Assembly (NCBI GenBank): GCA_033961575.1
Contig: CM066727.1
Span: 119,090,434-119,154,433, forward strand
Source: Aselliscus stoliczkanus
Taxonomy: Eukaryota > Chordata > Mammalia > Chiroptera > Hipposideridae
Length of the DNA stretch: 64,000 nt
Direction: 5' to 3'
Within the stretch, counting starts at the first letter, position 1. The number at the start of each line of letters is the position of its first letter. This document shows positions 12,281-23,759 of this stretch, in pieces. The notes under the pieces were generated by a model. It saw only the letters and a list, made by a program, of their open reading frames with translations. It made no database searches and was not told where the DNA came from. Position numbers and translations under genes: made by a program.

Positions 12281-12800
12281 TTAGTTGTGTGTTGTTGCCT
12301 CATAATTTCCACAAAAGTGGTGGCTTTGAATAATAAGCTTTTTATTATCTCATATAGCTTTGGAGGGTCAAAGAACCTGGAGTAGCTTAGCTGGGTGGTT
12401 CTGGTTCAGGATCTGTCACGAGGTTGCTGTCATGATGTTGGCCAGGGCTGCTGCCATCTGAATTCTTGACTATGGGAGGATCCACTTTAAGATGGCCCAC
12501 TCACAGGACTGTTGGCAAGAGGCCTCAGTTCTCTTCCAGGGAAATCTCTCCATAGGACTACTCATAATATGGCAGCTAATCTATCTCAGAGTGAGGGATC
12601 TGAGAGAGAGACAGGCAAAAGCCACAGCATCTTTTATAACCAAGACTCAGGAGTAATATTCTATCACTTCCTCCATATTCTGTTGATTACACACAACAAC
12701 CCTGAAACAAGGTGGGACAAAACTATACAAGGATGTGACAACCAGGAGGTAGGGACCATTGGGGGCCATCTTGAAGAGTGGATCCACAGATACTACCTAA
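12281..12800 (-). repeat. MaLR LTR of the MLT1 group, antisense
   Basis: Read on the minus strand it starts near GGCCCCCAATGGTCCCTACC and ends near AATTATGAGGCAACAACACA, matching the two ends of MLT1J/D-like LTRs as I recall them. The internal ATGGCAGCTAATCTATCTCA and GGCCAGGGCTGCTGCCATCT blocks fit. The 111-codon + frame at 12512-12847 lies mainly in this LTR and is not a gene. Confidence 0.7.
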
Positions 12801-12914
12801 AACTAGTAGAAGTTTCTAGGGAATATCCTGACAAACTGTTATTTTAAATAATTTTTAGTTAACTGGTGATCTTAATTGATAATTTTTAACTGGAATATGG
12901 ATGTGTGTATATAA

Positions 12915-13178
12915 AAGGGGAATAATAATAATAGCCAATATTTTTTGAACTCTTTCTATACAGCAAGCACTGTCAAAGGAATTTCCATGTATCATCTCAC
13001 TGAGAGAAAGTACAGCTTAGTGTTTAAACATCTGGATTCTAGAGCTACACAGGCTTTTTTTTTTTTTTTTCCAGCACATTGGGGGCAGATTACCTAACCA
13101 TTCTGTGCCTTCATTTTCTTATCTGTAGACAAAAATGATAGTATGTCCCTCATAGGATTGCCTTGAGGGTAAAGTAAG
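12915..13178. repeat. MIR-type SINE pieces with an inserted T-tract
   Basis: 12915-13000 carries a MIR-like end (ACAGCAAGCACTGTC ... TATCATCTCACTGAG). 13005-13178 reads as a plus-strand MIR (TCTGGATTCTAGAGCTACAC, TTCATTTTCTTATCTGTAGA, ATAGGATTGCCTTGAGG). A poly-T tract at 13052-13070 interrupts the second piece. Confidence 0.65.
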
Positions 13179-14645
13179 CCCAGCCACCAGGATCTCTTCT
13201 GATAGCTAGAACACTTGTGTTCAGAGACCCAGCTTTTCTTTCCTTTTTTAATATTTTACTCATGGGTGATTGCAGGGCATAGACACCACATTGGACTGAC
13301 CCAGTGGGAAGCAAGGAAATCTCACTTCAGAGTGCAGGCTGGTCCACTCCCATGATGCCAGTCAACTAGGCTACATTTGCATTTCAAGTTGTCAGTCCAT
13401 TGCTGTGCTCACTGCTCCTGGAAAAATGAAAAAAAGCGGGGGGGTCACCCCATTGACTATTGGACAAATATCTGACTGCTCCCTAGGGGAGATGTATCTA
13501 CTCAGTGGCTTGGAACAAACCCCACTTTTTCCACAGGACATTGAAGGCTGGCCAATAGACCACCCCAGGGTATCCCTCTGACCTCATGCCCTAATGACTG
13601 AGGACATTCTCTTCTTGGCCCTGGCATCCCTTGAAGTCCCATCTACTATTCTCATCTGGTTCAATCTGGTTTATTCTAGCTCTTGTTCTTGCCCCATTAG
13701 CATTGGTCAAAATGTCCCTGCAGGAGGAACTCCCCTCCCCAACTATTGCTATCTTCAGAAAATAGAAACCTTGGATCCAAGTGCTGGTTCCTCCTCAGCT
13801 AGGTCATCTGCCCAAAGCCTTCCCAGGCTCCTGTGGGCATGCCATCTCACTTGTGTATCATTGCCCTGAATCATGACACCAGCTTTTCACAAATGAAATA
13901 ACCAATAGCCCCAGCCAAGTTCAGCTGAACTTGTAAAGGTCTCTGGGAGTGTTTTATCTCCTTACCTTGTGCACAATTATTTAAAAATAAATGGTAAGGA
14001 CTTATAATAGCAATAAGGGAAAAACTGTGTCCAGAATAATGTTCGTCACTTTCTACCCTCCACTCTCCTTTAGAAATGACATTGTTAAGGCTCTTTAAAT
14101 TGTACAAAGGAAGCACCAGTTACTCACTAGGGATTAGTCTTGAAATGCGAACAGCGTAAGAACTGCTTTAGTAAAGTAGATGCTCATTAACTGGTGGCTA
14201 TCTGTTGAGTTCTCATATTTTCCTTTTCATGATGGATGGCCAGACTTGCCATCACCAAGATAAAGGACTTTCCTGAAGTTTAAGCAGCCTTCACCTTTGC
14301 CAGGGCAGTTGTCATCCCTGGCCTCAGTCCTGCTTGACAGGTGGCACAGCATCTGTAGTCATGCTGTCCATAGCTGGGAGGGATGGGGGCTAGGAAGTCA
14401 TCAGCAAGCTCCTGTTTCACATCTGCTAAGCCCCTCTTCTGCCCTTCATTGAAAGCTTTTTTCAAACTCCTGTCTGTTCAGAAAAATCTGCAGCCCCCTT
14501 CCTAGTCCCACAGTCAACCATCCATCCAGTCTAGCCACTCTTTATGAACTTTATTCATAAATAAATGCAAACATCTTTCTCCACAAAAAGAGTATAAAGA
14601 CACAAGAATACGTGTCTGTCCATCTCATTGCCTTAAGAGTCAAAC
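13179..14645. other. Unique sequence, no feature recognised
   Basis: No gene or repeat could be named. The 91-codon frame at 13594-13869 and the 61-codon minus frame at 14280-14465 lack recognisable domains. Confidence 0.5.
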
Positions 14646-14649
14646 AGAT

Positions 14650-15175
14650 TGAGGAAAAAACACTGAGACTAGACTGCCATGAGTTAGGGACATGCTCAGG
14701 GTTGGGGGTTTTGAAGTGGGACATCTTGGTTCCAGTTCTGCCACTTAGAAGATATGCTATTCAACCAACCCAAGTCTTATTTTCTTCACCAGTAAAATAT
14801 AAATAATGAGAGGTTTTAAAAATTTTTTTTTTTTTTTTAAATTGGGTAACTGTGTTTTTTCCAGGACCCACCAGATCCAAGTCAAGTTGTTGTCCTTCAA
14901 TGTAGTTGTGGAGGGTACAACTCAGCTCCAAGTCCAGTTGCAGCTTTCAATCTAGTTGCAGGGGGCGCAGCCCATGATCCCATATGGGAATCAAACTGGC
15001 AACCTTGTTGTTCAGAGCATGTGCTCTAACCAACTGAGCCACCCGGCTGCCCCAATAATGAGAGTTTTTACCTTATGGAGTTGTTATAAAGATTATGGGA
15101 CCATATAAAGCATCTAGGAAGTGTCTGGCACATACACAAGCTCTCAATATTCCACCTAATATAATTATTAATTAA
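14650..15175 (+). repeat. MIR SINE split by a younger SINE
   Basis: The left part (14650-14817: TTCTGCCACTTAGAAGATAT, TTCTTCACCAGTAAAATA) and the right part (15054-15175: TACCTTATGGAGTTG, AAGTGTCTGGCACATACACA) form one MIR when the insert at 14818-15053 is removed. Confidence 0.8.
14818..15053 (-). repeat. tRNA-headed bat-type SINE, second family
   Basis: On the minus strand it begins GGGGCAGCCGGGTGGCTCAG (A-box region), continues GTTAGAGCACATGCTCTGAA, has a B-box-like GGTTGCCAGTTTGATTCCC, a body with CTCCACAACTACATTGAAGG and an A-tail seen as poly-T at 14823-14838. Target-site duplications are AATAATGAGAGGTTTT (14802-14817) and AATAATGAGAGTTTTT (15054-15069). It has inserted into a MIR. The head differs from the main SINE family of this window, but part of the tail is shared with it. 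Confidence 0.85.
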
Positions 15176-15538
15176 AAAAATCCATCTACACTCAAGGTTT
15201 CTTTCCAGGGGTTTGGGAAGATTGGACTGCAGATATCTTACTGGATCTCCATGGCTATACCTAATAATATGGGTACAGTTTTATCCATTGTATTGTTAAC
15301 TCACATTTTAGATGTGAAAACTGAGCCCAAATAGGTCAAGTGACTCAACAAATTGTCTCATGTCAGAGCTGAGACTCAAATTTATTCCTTCAAACTCCAA
15401 ATGAGCAAGCTCAGGGTTCAACATTAAATTATAATTACCTGTTGCAAAGGAGATGGATATGTAAAAAAAAAACAACAAGAACAGTAACAAAGCTATCACA
15501 GATTGTAATGAGTGCTGTAACATAGATACAAATAAATC
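15176..15538. other. Unique sequence, no feature recognised
   Basis: 15300-15430 has a faint MIR-like look (GTGAAAACTGAGCCCAAATA, GTCAAGTGACTC) that would be an antisense fragment. Nothing else was seen. Confidence 0.45.
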
Positions 15539-15622
15539 ATTGGGTTGTTGAAAAAGTCATGACACGTTTTTGCAATGTAAAACATAGAAAAATACGTCAT
15601 GACTTTTCAGACAACCCAATAT
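15539..15622. mobile_element. Mariner-type MITE, about 80 bp, near-palindromic
   Basis: The two ends are inverted copies: ATTGGGTTGTTGAAAAAGTC at the left and, reverse-complemented from the right, ATTGGGTTGTCTGAAAAGTC, followed on both by ATGAC. The middle is a short T/A-rich spacer. Size and layout match MADE1-like miniature mariners, but the terminal sequence differs from human MADE1. It has no coding capacity and would need a mariner transposase supplied elsewhere. Confidence 0.85.
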
Positions 15623-16299
15623 GTTTAACTTAGATTAAAAAAAAAACCACAAAAAAACCTGTTAATTTGGGGGTAATAAAGTGGTGAAGGAGAAAATGGG
15701 ATAAAGTTAGGGAGGCTCTGAAGGTTAATTATTGTTCTTACTTTGTGGACTTCTAAAGAAGAGGTCACAAACTGGGCTGCCTGCAGGCATGTTTTATTTG
15801 TCCTCCAAAGTGTTTAAAATTATTTTGAATTCCTTTGTTTGACTAAACATATCCTTTACTGCTTAGATTTCAAGTATACTTAAGTGCAGTCTATATCCAT
15901 ATGTGATTATCACAAAGGAAAGAGAGTTGGAAATCCTATGGAGATTGTGGAGGTGTTGGGGTTGTCAACATAAGAAATGTCCAATCCTGTAGAAAAATTT
16001 TATGAGTATATTTAAGCCAGAATGACTCACTGGGAAGGAAGATCTCAAATGCTCCAGAGAATGACAGCTTTTCAGTTTCTTTTATACATTTGGAATTAAG
16101 GAGGATATGTAGGGACGATTATATGAGAGTGGGAGAAAGCAAGGTACAGGGTAGTTAACAAGACTATGTTTTCTTTTGAGTGTGCTTATGCCTCTGAGGG
16201 GTCGGAAAAGAGGATTACTCTGGTATTTCAAAGGGGTATTAACCTAGATGCACAAGAACAATGGACAGCGCTGGCTTAAAAACCTTCCACTAAAGAAGT
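15623..16299. other. Unique sequence, no feature recognised
   Basis: No gene or repeat was recognised between the miniature mariner and the inverted repeat arm at 16300. Confidence 0.5.
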
Positions 16300-16390
16300 T
16301 ATAGGTCTGGGGCATGACTACCCTCCATGACCTGCCCAGTTAGGAATTTGTGATCAGATCACCCTGTGAGGTTACTTTTAGTCACCAAAC
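16300..16390 (+). repeat. Left arm of a dispersed inverted repeat
   Basis: The reverse complement of 17511-17600 aligns with this arm over about 89 bases. I count 11 mismatches by hand, about 88 percent identity. The centre GACCTGCCCAGTTAGGAATT is identical in both. Family not known. Confidence 0.8.
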
Positions 16391-16939
16391 TTATTTCACA
16401 TTCCCTTTTCTAACCATGTGAGGAGCACATGATTCTGTAGAGGCATTGTTACCTGAGCCAATCTCTGGAGACAATCTGTGCAACTCAATGATGAATAAAT
16501 GAACACTCATTAAGAAAACATAATATGGTGATCAAGAAATTGTCTCCACCTTCTGTATTAAAATGTAGTACACTTATTAGTCCAGTCTGTTTTGTGTCAT
16601 GACTATAAAACCTTAATAACTCACCGTTTTCTCCAGGCATGTAGGGTAAGCAGCCTCAAGTGAGATAGCAAAGAATGAAGGAAAGCCCTAAATCCCAACT
16701 GGAGACATTGATATTTACACTAAACAAAATAGAAACCCCAAAGAAAACTCCAAACCCCATCTTCTTTTTCTAAAAATTACATACATAATGCAGGTTCATT
16801 GTAGGATAATAACAAATATATAGATACATAAAAATAAGCAAATTAAAACCATCTGTAGTCCTACCCACTTTTGTTTAATTCTTCCAGATTATTTTCTGGG
16901 CATGAATGTATTTTGTGTAATTTTAAAACTATAAAATAG
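16391..16939. other. Spacer between inverted-repeat arms, no gene seen
   Basis: Unique AT-rich sequence; nothing was recognised. Confidence 0.5.
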
Positions 16940-17420
16940 GGTCATATTTTAATTAATTAATTAATTAATTTATTTTTAAAGAGTTTATTGGGGAATTGGG
17001 GGAGGGGAACAGCATTGGGGATTCGGGGAAGGGGGGAACAGACAAGTTACTGTCTTTTTGTTCTTCAGTCTAGTTGCGGAGGATGTTGCTTCACTGGTCC
17101 ATGTTGGTATTGTCATTGCGCTCTTCCCGGATGAGGCAGATCTGTCGCCGGCCTCTGGATGTCGCTCACCGTGGGTATTGGCAGCTCACGCTGGCTGCCC
17201 GCCACTCACACTGGCTGCTGGCCACTCACTGTAGCCTATGGCAGCCCACTGCAGCAGGGGCTGCAGCCTACACCGTCACCGGGGCTCTCACAGCCCAGCT
17301 CCAGGTGGAGCTGTTGTTAGCTGTAGAGGGCAGTGTCACTGACCCTCATATGTGGGATCCGAACCGGGGCCGCTGGCATCCCAAAACCAGCTCTTAACGA
17401 ATGCGCCACTTGTCCGGCCC
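16940..17420 (-). repeat. Long-form tRNA-derived SINE, full length
   Basis: Preceded by a TTAA microsatellite (about 16949-16972). On the minus strand the head carries the tRNA-like GGGCCGGACAAGTGGCGCAT and a B-box-like region GGTTCGGATCCCACATATGA, then the GGGTCAGTGACACTGCCCTC block, a body with repeated CTGGCTGC/CACTCAC units, and a tail that ends CCCCCAATTCCCCAATAAAC. Likely target duplication is TAATTTA. The 107-codon frame at 17074-17397 is SINE sequence. Confidence 0.85.
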
Positions 17421-17510
17421 TAATTTACTCTTTTGTAAGTTGTTTTTTTCTCAATTAGTATATTGAACACATTGTGAATGACAAGAGGCTATCTAGTAAA
17501 TCTGACAAAT

Positions 17511-17600
17511 CTTGGTCACTGAAAGTAACCTCACAGGGTGATATGACCACAAATTCCTAACTGGGCAGGTCTTGGTGGGTAGTCACATCTCAGGCCTATA
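17511..17600 (-). repeat. Right arm of the dispersed inverted repeat
   Basis: Partner of 16300-16390, in opposite orientation, about 1.1 kb away with a SINE between. Outside these roughly 90 bases the similarity fades on both sides. Confidence 0.8.
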
Positions 17601-19168
17601 GTACTTAATCTTAACTGTCCTGTAATTCAATCATAGAGATTTCCTTGCCTTGTCTTCATTTAATCTTCCTTCCATTCCTTCCTTAATTCGAAATGTATAA
17701 AAGGAACCTCAAGACTGTCATTCCCTAGAGCATTTGAGACCTTGCTTCCTGGTAGGTTATCAGTTTGGCTCAAATAATGATCATAAAAATTCTGTACAGC
17801 TTTGGATGTTCTTATTTACATGTCTTATCTTTTTTCATGAAATAATATTTATGATTGCAAAGCATCCCCTTTATGGGTATCATATAATTTATTTGTTCAA
17901 TCTTGTATTGTTAGCAAAATTTTCCTTTGCTAACATCACAATGAATATTTTTAATGCTGAATTTTTAAGTTCATCTTTACTTTTTTAGAATAAATTAAAA
18001 AATAATATGGCTGTACAAATGGTATGCATGGATTCTTATTTTTACAAAAAGAGAAAATATTTATATATTTTTAATATAAAAAGTAATATACATTTATTAT
18101 GACAGTTTCAAATAATATAAAATAGAATAAAAAGAAATGTTAAAATTTATCTTAGTCCTCAAGATAATTATTGCTAACAATATAGTAAACATTCTTTTAG
18201 GCTTCCAGTGCATGTCCACAAACATATATATTTACAAATGAGATCTTACTTTTTGACCTTATTTTTTAACTTAACAGACAGTGGAGTTTTTCCTCTCATG
18301 AAATATTCTTTTACAGTATAATTTTTGACAGTTTCAAACTATTTGGTTGTAGAGGGGCAAAAAACCTTTCCTCTACCCTCTTAGGTTCAATATTTTGGGG
18401 CTGGCAAATTAAACTAACCAAGGACAGATTAACAAGAGAGAAAAGGAAGATTTTTAATTTGTGTATGAATATGGGAATTCACAGAAAAATGTGATTCAAG
18501 GAGGAGGTTAGAATTTGGGGATTATATACCATCAGAATAGGGAAAAAGACTTTAAGGATGATAAATGGGCCCCTAAGAGAATAGATAGGAGATAGAATAG
18601 TTTAGTAACACTGTCTATTTAGTTGATTTCTTGTCCTGATGATGATCTTCAGTGATAGGAATTAATTTTTCCTGGTTTTCCTGGAGGGCATTTATGACAG
18701 TTGAATTCTTTTGGGAAGCTCTGCTTTTATGGAGAGTTCAGAAAAGACAACTCTTCACAGCAGTATATTCTGAATCCCTTCACCACATTTGTATTACCCA
18801 AGTCAATCTCAGTGTCTGCCTCTGCCAAGGGGAACTGGCCCACCCACATCCTCAGCTAACAGGGTGAGGCTCCCCCCTCCTCCCCACCCTCTTGCTCTTT
18901 GTTTACCAACCACCAGCTAATTGGAACAAGACCTGACCATGGACAATCACTGTGTTGTGAGGGTGTCTGGCACAAAATCTTTGCTCAGACAGGAAAAAGT
19001 CGGACCAATCATGATTTCATTATTAGATCTGAGCTGAGAAATAAGTAGAAAGTCATGCTGTTCTTAGTGGATTCACAGCTTAAAGATGTCTGAAAGAGAG
19101 CCAAGAGGAAGAGTAGTTGCCTTGATGGGTCATAAATAGGTCAGTTGACATTATAGAGAAGCAGGATG
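17601..19168. other. Unassigned sequence, possible old LTR material
   Basis: No gene was seen. 18350-18960 has a feel of LTR sequence (GTAGAGGGGCAAAAAACC near 18349, a pyrimidine-rich CTCCCCCCTCCTCCCC near 18869) but I cannot name a family or find both ends. Confidence 0.35.
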
Positions 19169-19170
19169 TA

Positions 19171-20079
19171 TGAGGTGTGAACAAACAATACAATGAATGT
19201 TTAAATTAAAAAAACAATCATTAAAGACACATTGCTATTAATTCTCCCTCAAAATACTCCCCTTCACTTCAAACACACTTATCCCATCATTCTTGCCACT
19301 TTCTGAAGCAGTCCTGGAAGTCCTCTTTCATGAGTGTCTAGTTGAGCTGGGGTGGCTGCTTCTACATCCTGAATCATTTTGACTTTGGGGAAGAGCCAGA
19401 AGTCTCACAGTGCCAGATCCGGAGAATAAGGTGGATGAGGACACACCATAATGTTTTTATTTGACAGAAATTGCTATATACCAGAAGCTATGTGTGGCAC
19501 TGAACATTGTCATGATGGAGGATGATTTATGGCACACTTTAAAACACACCTATTCTCAACCGTAGCTCACACCTAACTGATTGCACCAAACAAATTGCAA
19601 CTTGTCACACGTTGTTACTAAAGTTCGACGCAAAACTTCCCGTATTAAAGATCCCTGCCTTTCAATTGGATGGCAATCAGCAGCAGCATTCACTGTGTTT
19701 TCTGATCACAATGGAAAGGTTCTGTGTCACACCTTGCTTCTGGTATGACAATTTCTGTCAAATAAAAACATTACTGTGTGTCCTCATCCACCTTATTCAG
19801 ATCTGGCACTATATGACTTCTGGCTCTTCCCCAAAGTCATAATGACCATGAAAGGTAAATGTTTTGAATCGATTCAGGACATCGAGGCAGCCACAACAGT
19901 GCAACTAAAGACACGAAAGAGAACTTCTAGAGGTGCTTCAGAAAGTGGCAAGAATGATGGGTAAGTGTGTTTGAAGCAAGGGGGAGTATTTTTAGGGAAA
20001 TTAATGGCAATGTGTCTGTAACTGTAGTAATTAAAAAAAAATTAAACATTCACTGTATTTTTTTTTTTATCACATCTCA
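19171..20079 (+). mobile_element. Fold-back mariner derivative, copy A
   Basis: Bounded by TA duplications (19169-19170, 20080-20081) with terminal inverted repeats starting TGAGGTGTGAACAAACAA and, from the right, TGAGATGTGATAAAAAA. The arms (about 19171-19490 and 19735-20079) are inverted copies of each other, each carrying the 3' part of a mariner transposase gene. The right arm translates to PHPPYS-DLALYDFWLFPKV and a downstream FESIQDIEAATT stretch. The left arm gives the same on the minus strand, preceded by an HHDN catalytic-type motif. A unique core lies between. Frames are broken, so no active transposase is expected. Confidence 0.88.
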
Positions 20080-20124
20080 TATGAATAAGATGTGCTCTGA
20101 GGTTGATACAAATATGTAGAATAA

Positions 20125-20365
20125 AGAATAGTGTTTTAGGGTAAGGACTTTGGAGTCAGATGAGAAATTGAATTTTGACACTTCTACTTAAATGGTATGT
20201 GATGTGCTCTGATTAATCTTCTGAGCCATAGTTTCCTTATCAGCAACATGTGAATAATAATGTGTCTGTCATTGAGTTGTAGGAAGAATTTATTGAGATA
20301 GTATAGGTAACATTCTTAGTACTGTCTCTGACACGTAGAAGCATTGAATAAATGTCATCATTATT
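20125..20365 (+). repeat. MIR SINE
   Basis: MIR order is clear: GGACTTTGGAGTCAGATGAG, CTGAGCCATAGTTTCCTTAT, TTGAGTTGTAGGAAGAATTT, CTGTCTCTGACACGTAG and a CATTGAATAAATG tail. Confidence 0.8.
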
Positions 20366-21552
20366 ATAGCTATTTTTTCCCAAATGTACCTATATTTGAT
20401 ATTATTCCTGTACTACATTTTGAATATCTGGCACTTAAAATATCAATTTATGAATATGTAGTTAATGATTGTATGTAATGTTTCAGGAAGTTTTGTATTG
20501 AAGTTTGAATTTTTTTTTTTTTTTAAAGAAATTCTGAAATAACCAAATCAATTTTGCAATTGACAACTTTCTTCTACCTTTAAGGGTAAAAGGAGATTCT
20601 TTCAAGACTGCTGATTTAATTTTGGGCTTATAAAACTTGAATTTCCTTTCCTGTTGTAGTCCTTGAAGTCTTGAACTCACATAATAAAAGCGCATTAGAA
20701 GTAAAATACCAGCTGGCAAATGGTGTGGACTACATTCTCACAGGATTTGAGGTTTCTCACCTTTTACTCTCAGAAAGGAAGTACCTCGAATTTTCTCTCT
20801 TGGATGAATGGTGCAAAAGAGGGGGGAGCTGTTTCAATTTTTAGTTATGTCAACTTTCTGCCTTTTCCCATCCCCCTCCTACCAGATAGTTGAGGAGCAC
20901 GTGGTATGTATAAATAGCTTCGGCTGAGAACATCCTTATATCTTTGCCTCTATCATCACTGAGCAGGGCCCATAACTGATGTTGCAATTAGAGTACCGAT
21001 TTAGCTCTGAGAGACACATTGCAAATGTTCCACTGAGGAGGATGGTATTTATATCAGTACTGACTGATGAAGACTTTGTCAACTGTACCTTTGGCAGATC
21101 ATTCAATGGCATGCCCCTGGGTTAGTCTACTTCTCATTATAACCGATGATCCATGATGATGTGTTTTCAGAACTACTTATCTTACACAAGGTGCTACCGT
21201 GTGGAACAGACCTATGAAAATACAGATAATTAAGTAAACACTCAATCCAAAGTAGAAGCACAGCAGAAGAGCTGTAGAGGTCAAGACATTTAGCAGCTTA
21301 CTGAGGCACATTTGGTGTCATTTGTACAAACAGGAATCCATACTTCTGTATTGTATGTTTAATTGTCTATTTTGACAAAAGAGAAAGGAAATGAAAATGG
21401 ATTAACTACTTATGTTTACCATAGAAAGGTAGGGCAATTTGAAGTTGCTTTTTTCATTTCTTAAATGTTATGAGCCATAAGCCATGCCATAATCTCATGT
21501 CAAGCAAATAACACTGAACCAGGAATTCTAGGATTATTTGAGTTGAGTTAAA
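20366..21552. other. Unique sequence, no feature recognised
   Basis: Poly-T at 20511-20524. No gene or repeat was named. Confidence 0.5.
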
Positions 21553-21566
21553 AGTGAATGAGTCTC

Positions 21567-21642
21567 GGGCCGGCCAAGTGGCACGGTGGTTCGGGTCCCA
21601 CATATGAGGGCCAGTGACACTGCCCTCAAAAAAAAAAAAAAT
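21567..21642 (+). repeat. Short-form SINE, internally deleted
   Basis: Starts GGGCCGGCCAAGTGGCACGG, runs directly into TTCGGGTCCCACATATGAGG and ends in ACTGCCCTC plus an A-tract. It lacks about 30 bases between two GGTT motifs found in other copies. Perfect 14-bp target duplications AGTGAATGAGTCTC lie at 21553-21566 and 21643-21656. Confidence 0.92.
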
Positions 21643-21660
21643 AGTGAATGAGTCTCTACT

Positions 21661-21672
21661 ATCATCTATCTG

Positions 21673-21720
<48 letters not shown>

Positions 21721-21765
21721 CTATCATCTATCATCTATCTATCATCATCTATCTATCTTTCCTTT
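21661..21765. repeat. CTAT tetranucleotide microsatellite
   Basis: At least eleven uninterrupted CTAT units around 21672-21718, with CATCTAT variants on both sides. It starts right after the target duplication of the SINE at 21567. Confidence 0.95.
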
Positions 21766-21989
21766 GTGAAAAGAGTGGTGAAAACATAGATATGGGGTTG
21801 GAGCCACTCTCTTCCTAACTCTCTCCTTAATGGCTAGAAGGTGGGATATTACAGTATGCCTCTTATAAAATTCCCCCTTTTCTTTTTAAATTCCTACTGA
21901 TCCTTCAAGGCCCAGGAAAAAGTCCCACCTCCCCATTCAGTGACATTCATGAAGTGCCTACCATGTGCTTTTCTTCTCTGACCCCCAAG

Positions 21990-22330
21990 GGAGCATTCTA
22001 CTACTTTTCTTCAAAGTGGTACTGCAAAGATGAACAAAACTTGCCTTTGGAGAGCTCACAGTCTCATTGGAGGGTGGACAGATGATCTACTCAATAGCAC
22101 AGTATGGAAACTGTAAAAGTGGGTATCTGCATGTTTGGATGGAAGCAGTGAATGAGTATGGGGATACACAGTTCCCCTGAATAGGAAAAGCAGGGAAGAG
22201 AAGAGTAAAAGGTGAACTAGAAGACAGAAGTTGAAGAATAGCCATGTGTCAGGAATGAGAGGGTCAGGGATAGAGTGGAGGCCTGAAGAAATAAGGAAGT
22301 TAGGGAATTGTTACCGTGGGGTATAGGAAA
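21990..22330 (+). repeat. Ancient interspersed repeat fragment, family not named
   Basis: Shares the pattern GAGAGCTCACAGTCTCATTG and a downstream GGGAAGAGAAGAG stretch with the other members listed at 12076 and 57685. Confidence 0.45.
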
Positions 22331-22344
22331 GGAGTCAATTCAGA

Positions 22345-22525
22345 AAGTTATAACGTGATTCTCAACCTAGTACATAATAGAATCTACCTATATTTAAAAA
22401 ATACCAATGCTTGCTTCCCACCCAGAGTTTCTGATTTACCTGATCTAGTAGATGGGGTTCAGCTACTGTTGTTTTTAGAAAGCCCCCAAATGATTCTAAT
22501 GTGAGCTGGGGTTGAGAAACACTGA
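22345..22525 (+). repeat. MER5-type hAT-Charlie element
   Basis: GTGATTCTCAACC at the left, CCCAGAGTTTCTGATTTACC in the middle and GGTTGAGAAACACTG at the right mark both ends of a MER5-like non-autonomous hAT. Confidence 0.8.
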
Positions 22526-22789
22526 TAATAATTGCTGAATAATATCTGAGGGGCTCGTGCCCATCCTGCCTAAGTAAATTTCTCATTATCACATAATCAT
22601 TCACTTATTCAAAAACGTTTATTGTGTCAGTTACCTCAAAAGTCATAGTACTGCAAAAGTCATAGCAGTGTATTGATGATTACTTCCCTCCCATTTTGAC
22701 ACTCATGTCATGGATTAAATCCTTTTCAAAAATATAATGAAAGTCAAGATATTTGAGCACTTACTATGTACTATTGAAACTTTACAATG

Positions 22790-22925
22790 TCTGCGTGTGG
22801 TAGGCATTGTCCTTGTGATAGCCCACATTTTACAGATGAGGAAAATGAGGCACAGAGGAGTCAAGTTACTTGCCCAAGGTCACACAGCTAGTAGCTGGCA
22901 CAGCTGAGAAGCTCCAGAGTGGTGT
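22790..22925 (-). repeat. MIR SINE, antisense
   Basis: TTTTACAGATGAGGAAAATG, GGCACAGAGGAGTCAAGTTA and TGCCCAAGGTCACACAGCTA are the reverse complement of the MIR core. Confidence 0.85.
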
Positions 22926-23230
22926 CCTTAACTAAAAAGGAGTACTCTCTTTTGCACCTTCCTCCATGCTGAGTTCCAAAATGATGCTTCCTAAATATAT
23001 CTTGACCCCCTCAGAAATACTAAAAACACTGATAGCCAGATATCTTTAAAGGGACAGAGGATAGCTTGTCTCAAATGAATACTCTTCATTGGCCAGTATG
23101 GGAAACAACATGGCCACATCTTGTTGCAGGTGAGGCTGAGAAATGCAGTTTGACTGTGTGTACAGGAGTTAAAGACAGAAGGATGAGCAAACAACTAGGC
23201 AGTCTTTGATACAGTCTTCTCTGCTGAAAT
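22926..23230. other. Unique sequence, no feature recognised
   Basis: No gene or named repeat was seen. Confidence 0.5.
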
Positions 23231-23759
23231 ACAAGTTTTAAATTTAATGTAGTCAGATGTGTCCCTTTTTTTCTTTGTAAGTTATGTATTTAGTGTCTTA
23301 CACGTATTCTTGTAAGGACATAAAGATATTATGGTATCTTCTTTTCTAAGTGTTAAGTCTTTAATCTACCTGGCATTAATTTTGGTGTATGGTATGACAT
23401 AGGATTACATTTCTTCTCTTTATGTATATTTGGTGTCCTGGAATTTCATGATGCTGATTTTTGGTGTAGCTTTTTTCTTTTTTGCCAAGTTATCTCAATT
23501 TGAAGACTCTAGTTTTTCAAACTCTGAGAAAATTTTTTGAGTTCTTTATTTGATAATTTTATGCCCTTTGGTTTTCCTTTCTGGAACTTCTATTAGATAT
23601 TTGACCTAGATTGATACTTTATCTTTTCTTTCATATTATCCATCTTTATCTTTTGTTTTACACTTTGGGATGTATATATTTAATTATCTTCATTAATTTA
23701 CACTAAAATTATAGTTTCAAGCAGCATGTTTTCAGATCAACACCGACAAAAACCATTTA
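23231..23759 (-). repeat. Old L1-like antisense sequence
   Basis: CTGGCATTAATTTTGGTGTA near 23371 is a reverse-complement L1 ORF2 signature. The rest is T-rich and diverged. It serves as the target of the younger L1 at 23772. Confidence 0.5.

Noticed and set aside
21661..21765. Direct repeats resembling a CRISPR array
   Set aside because: It is a tetranucleotide microsatellite in mammalian DNA, with no spacers.
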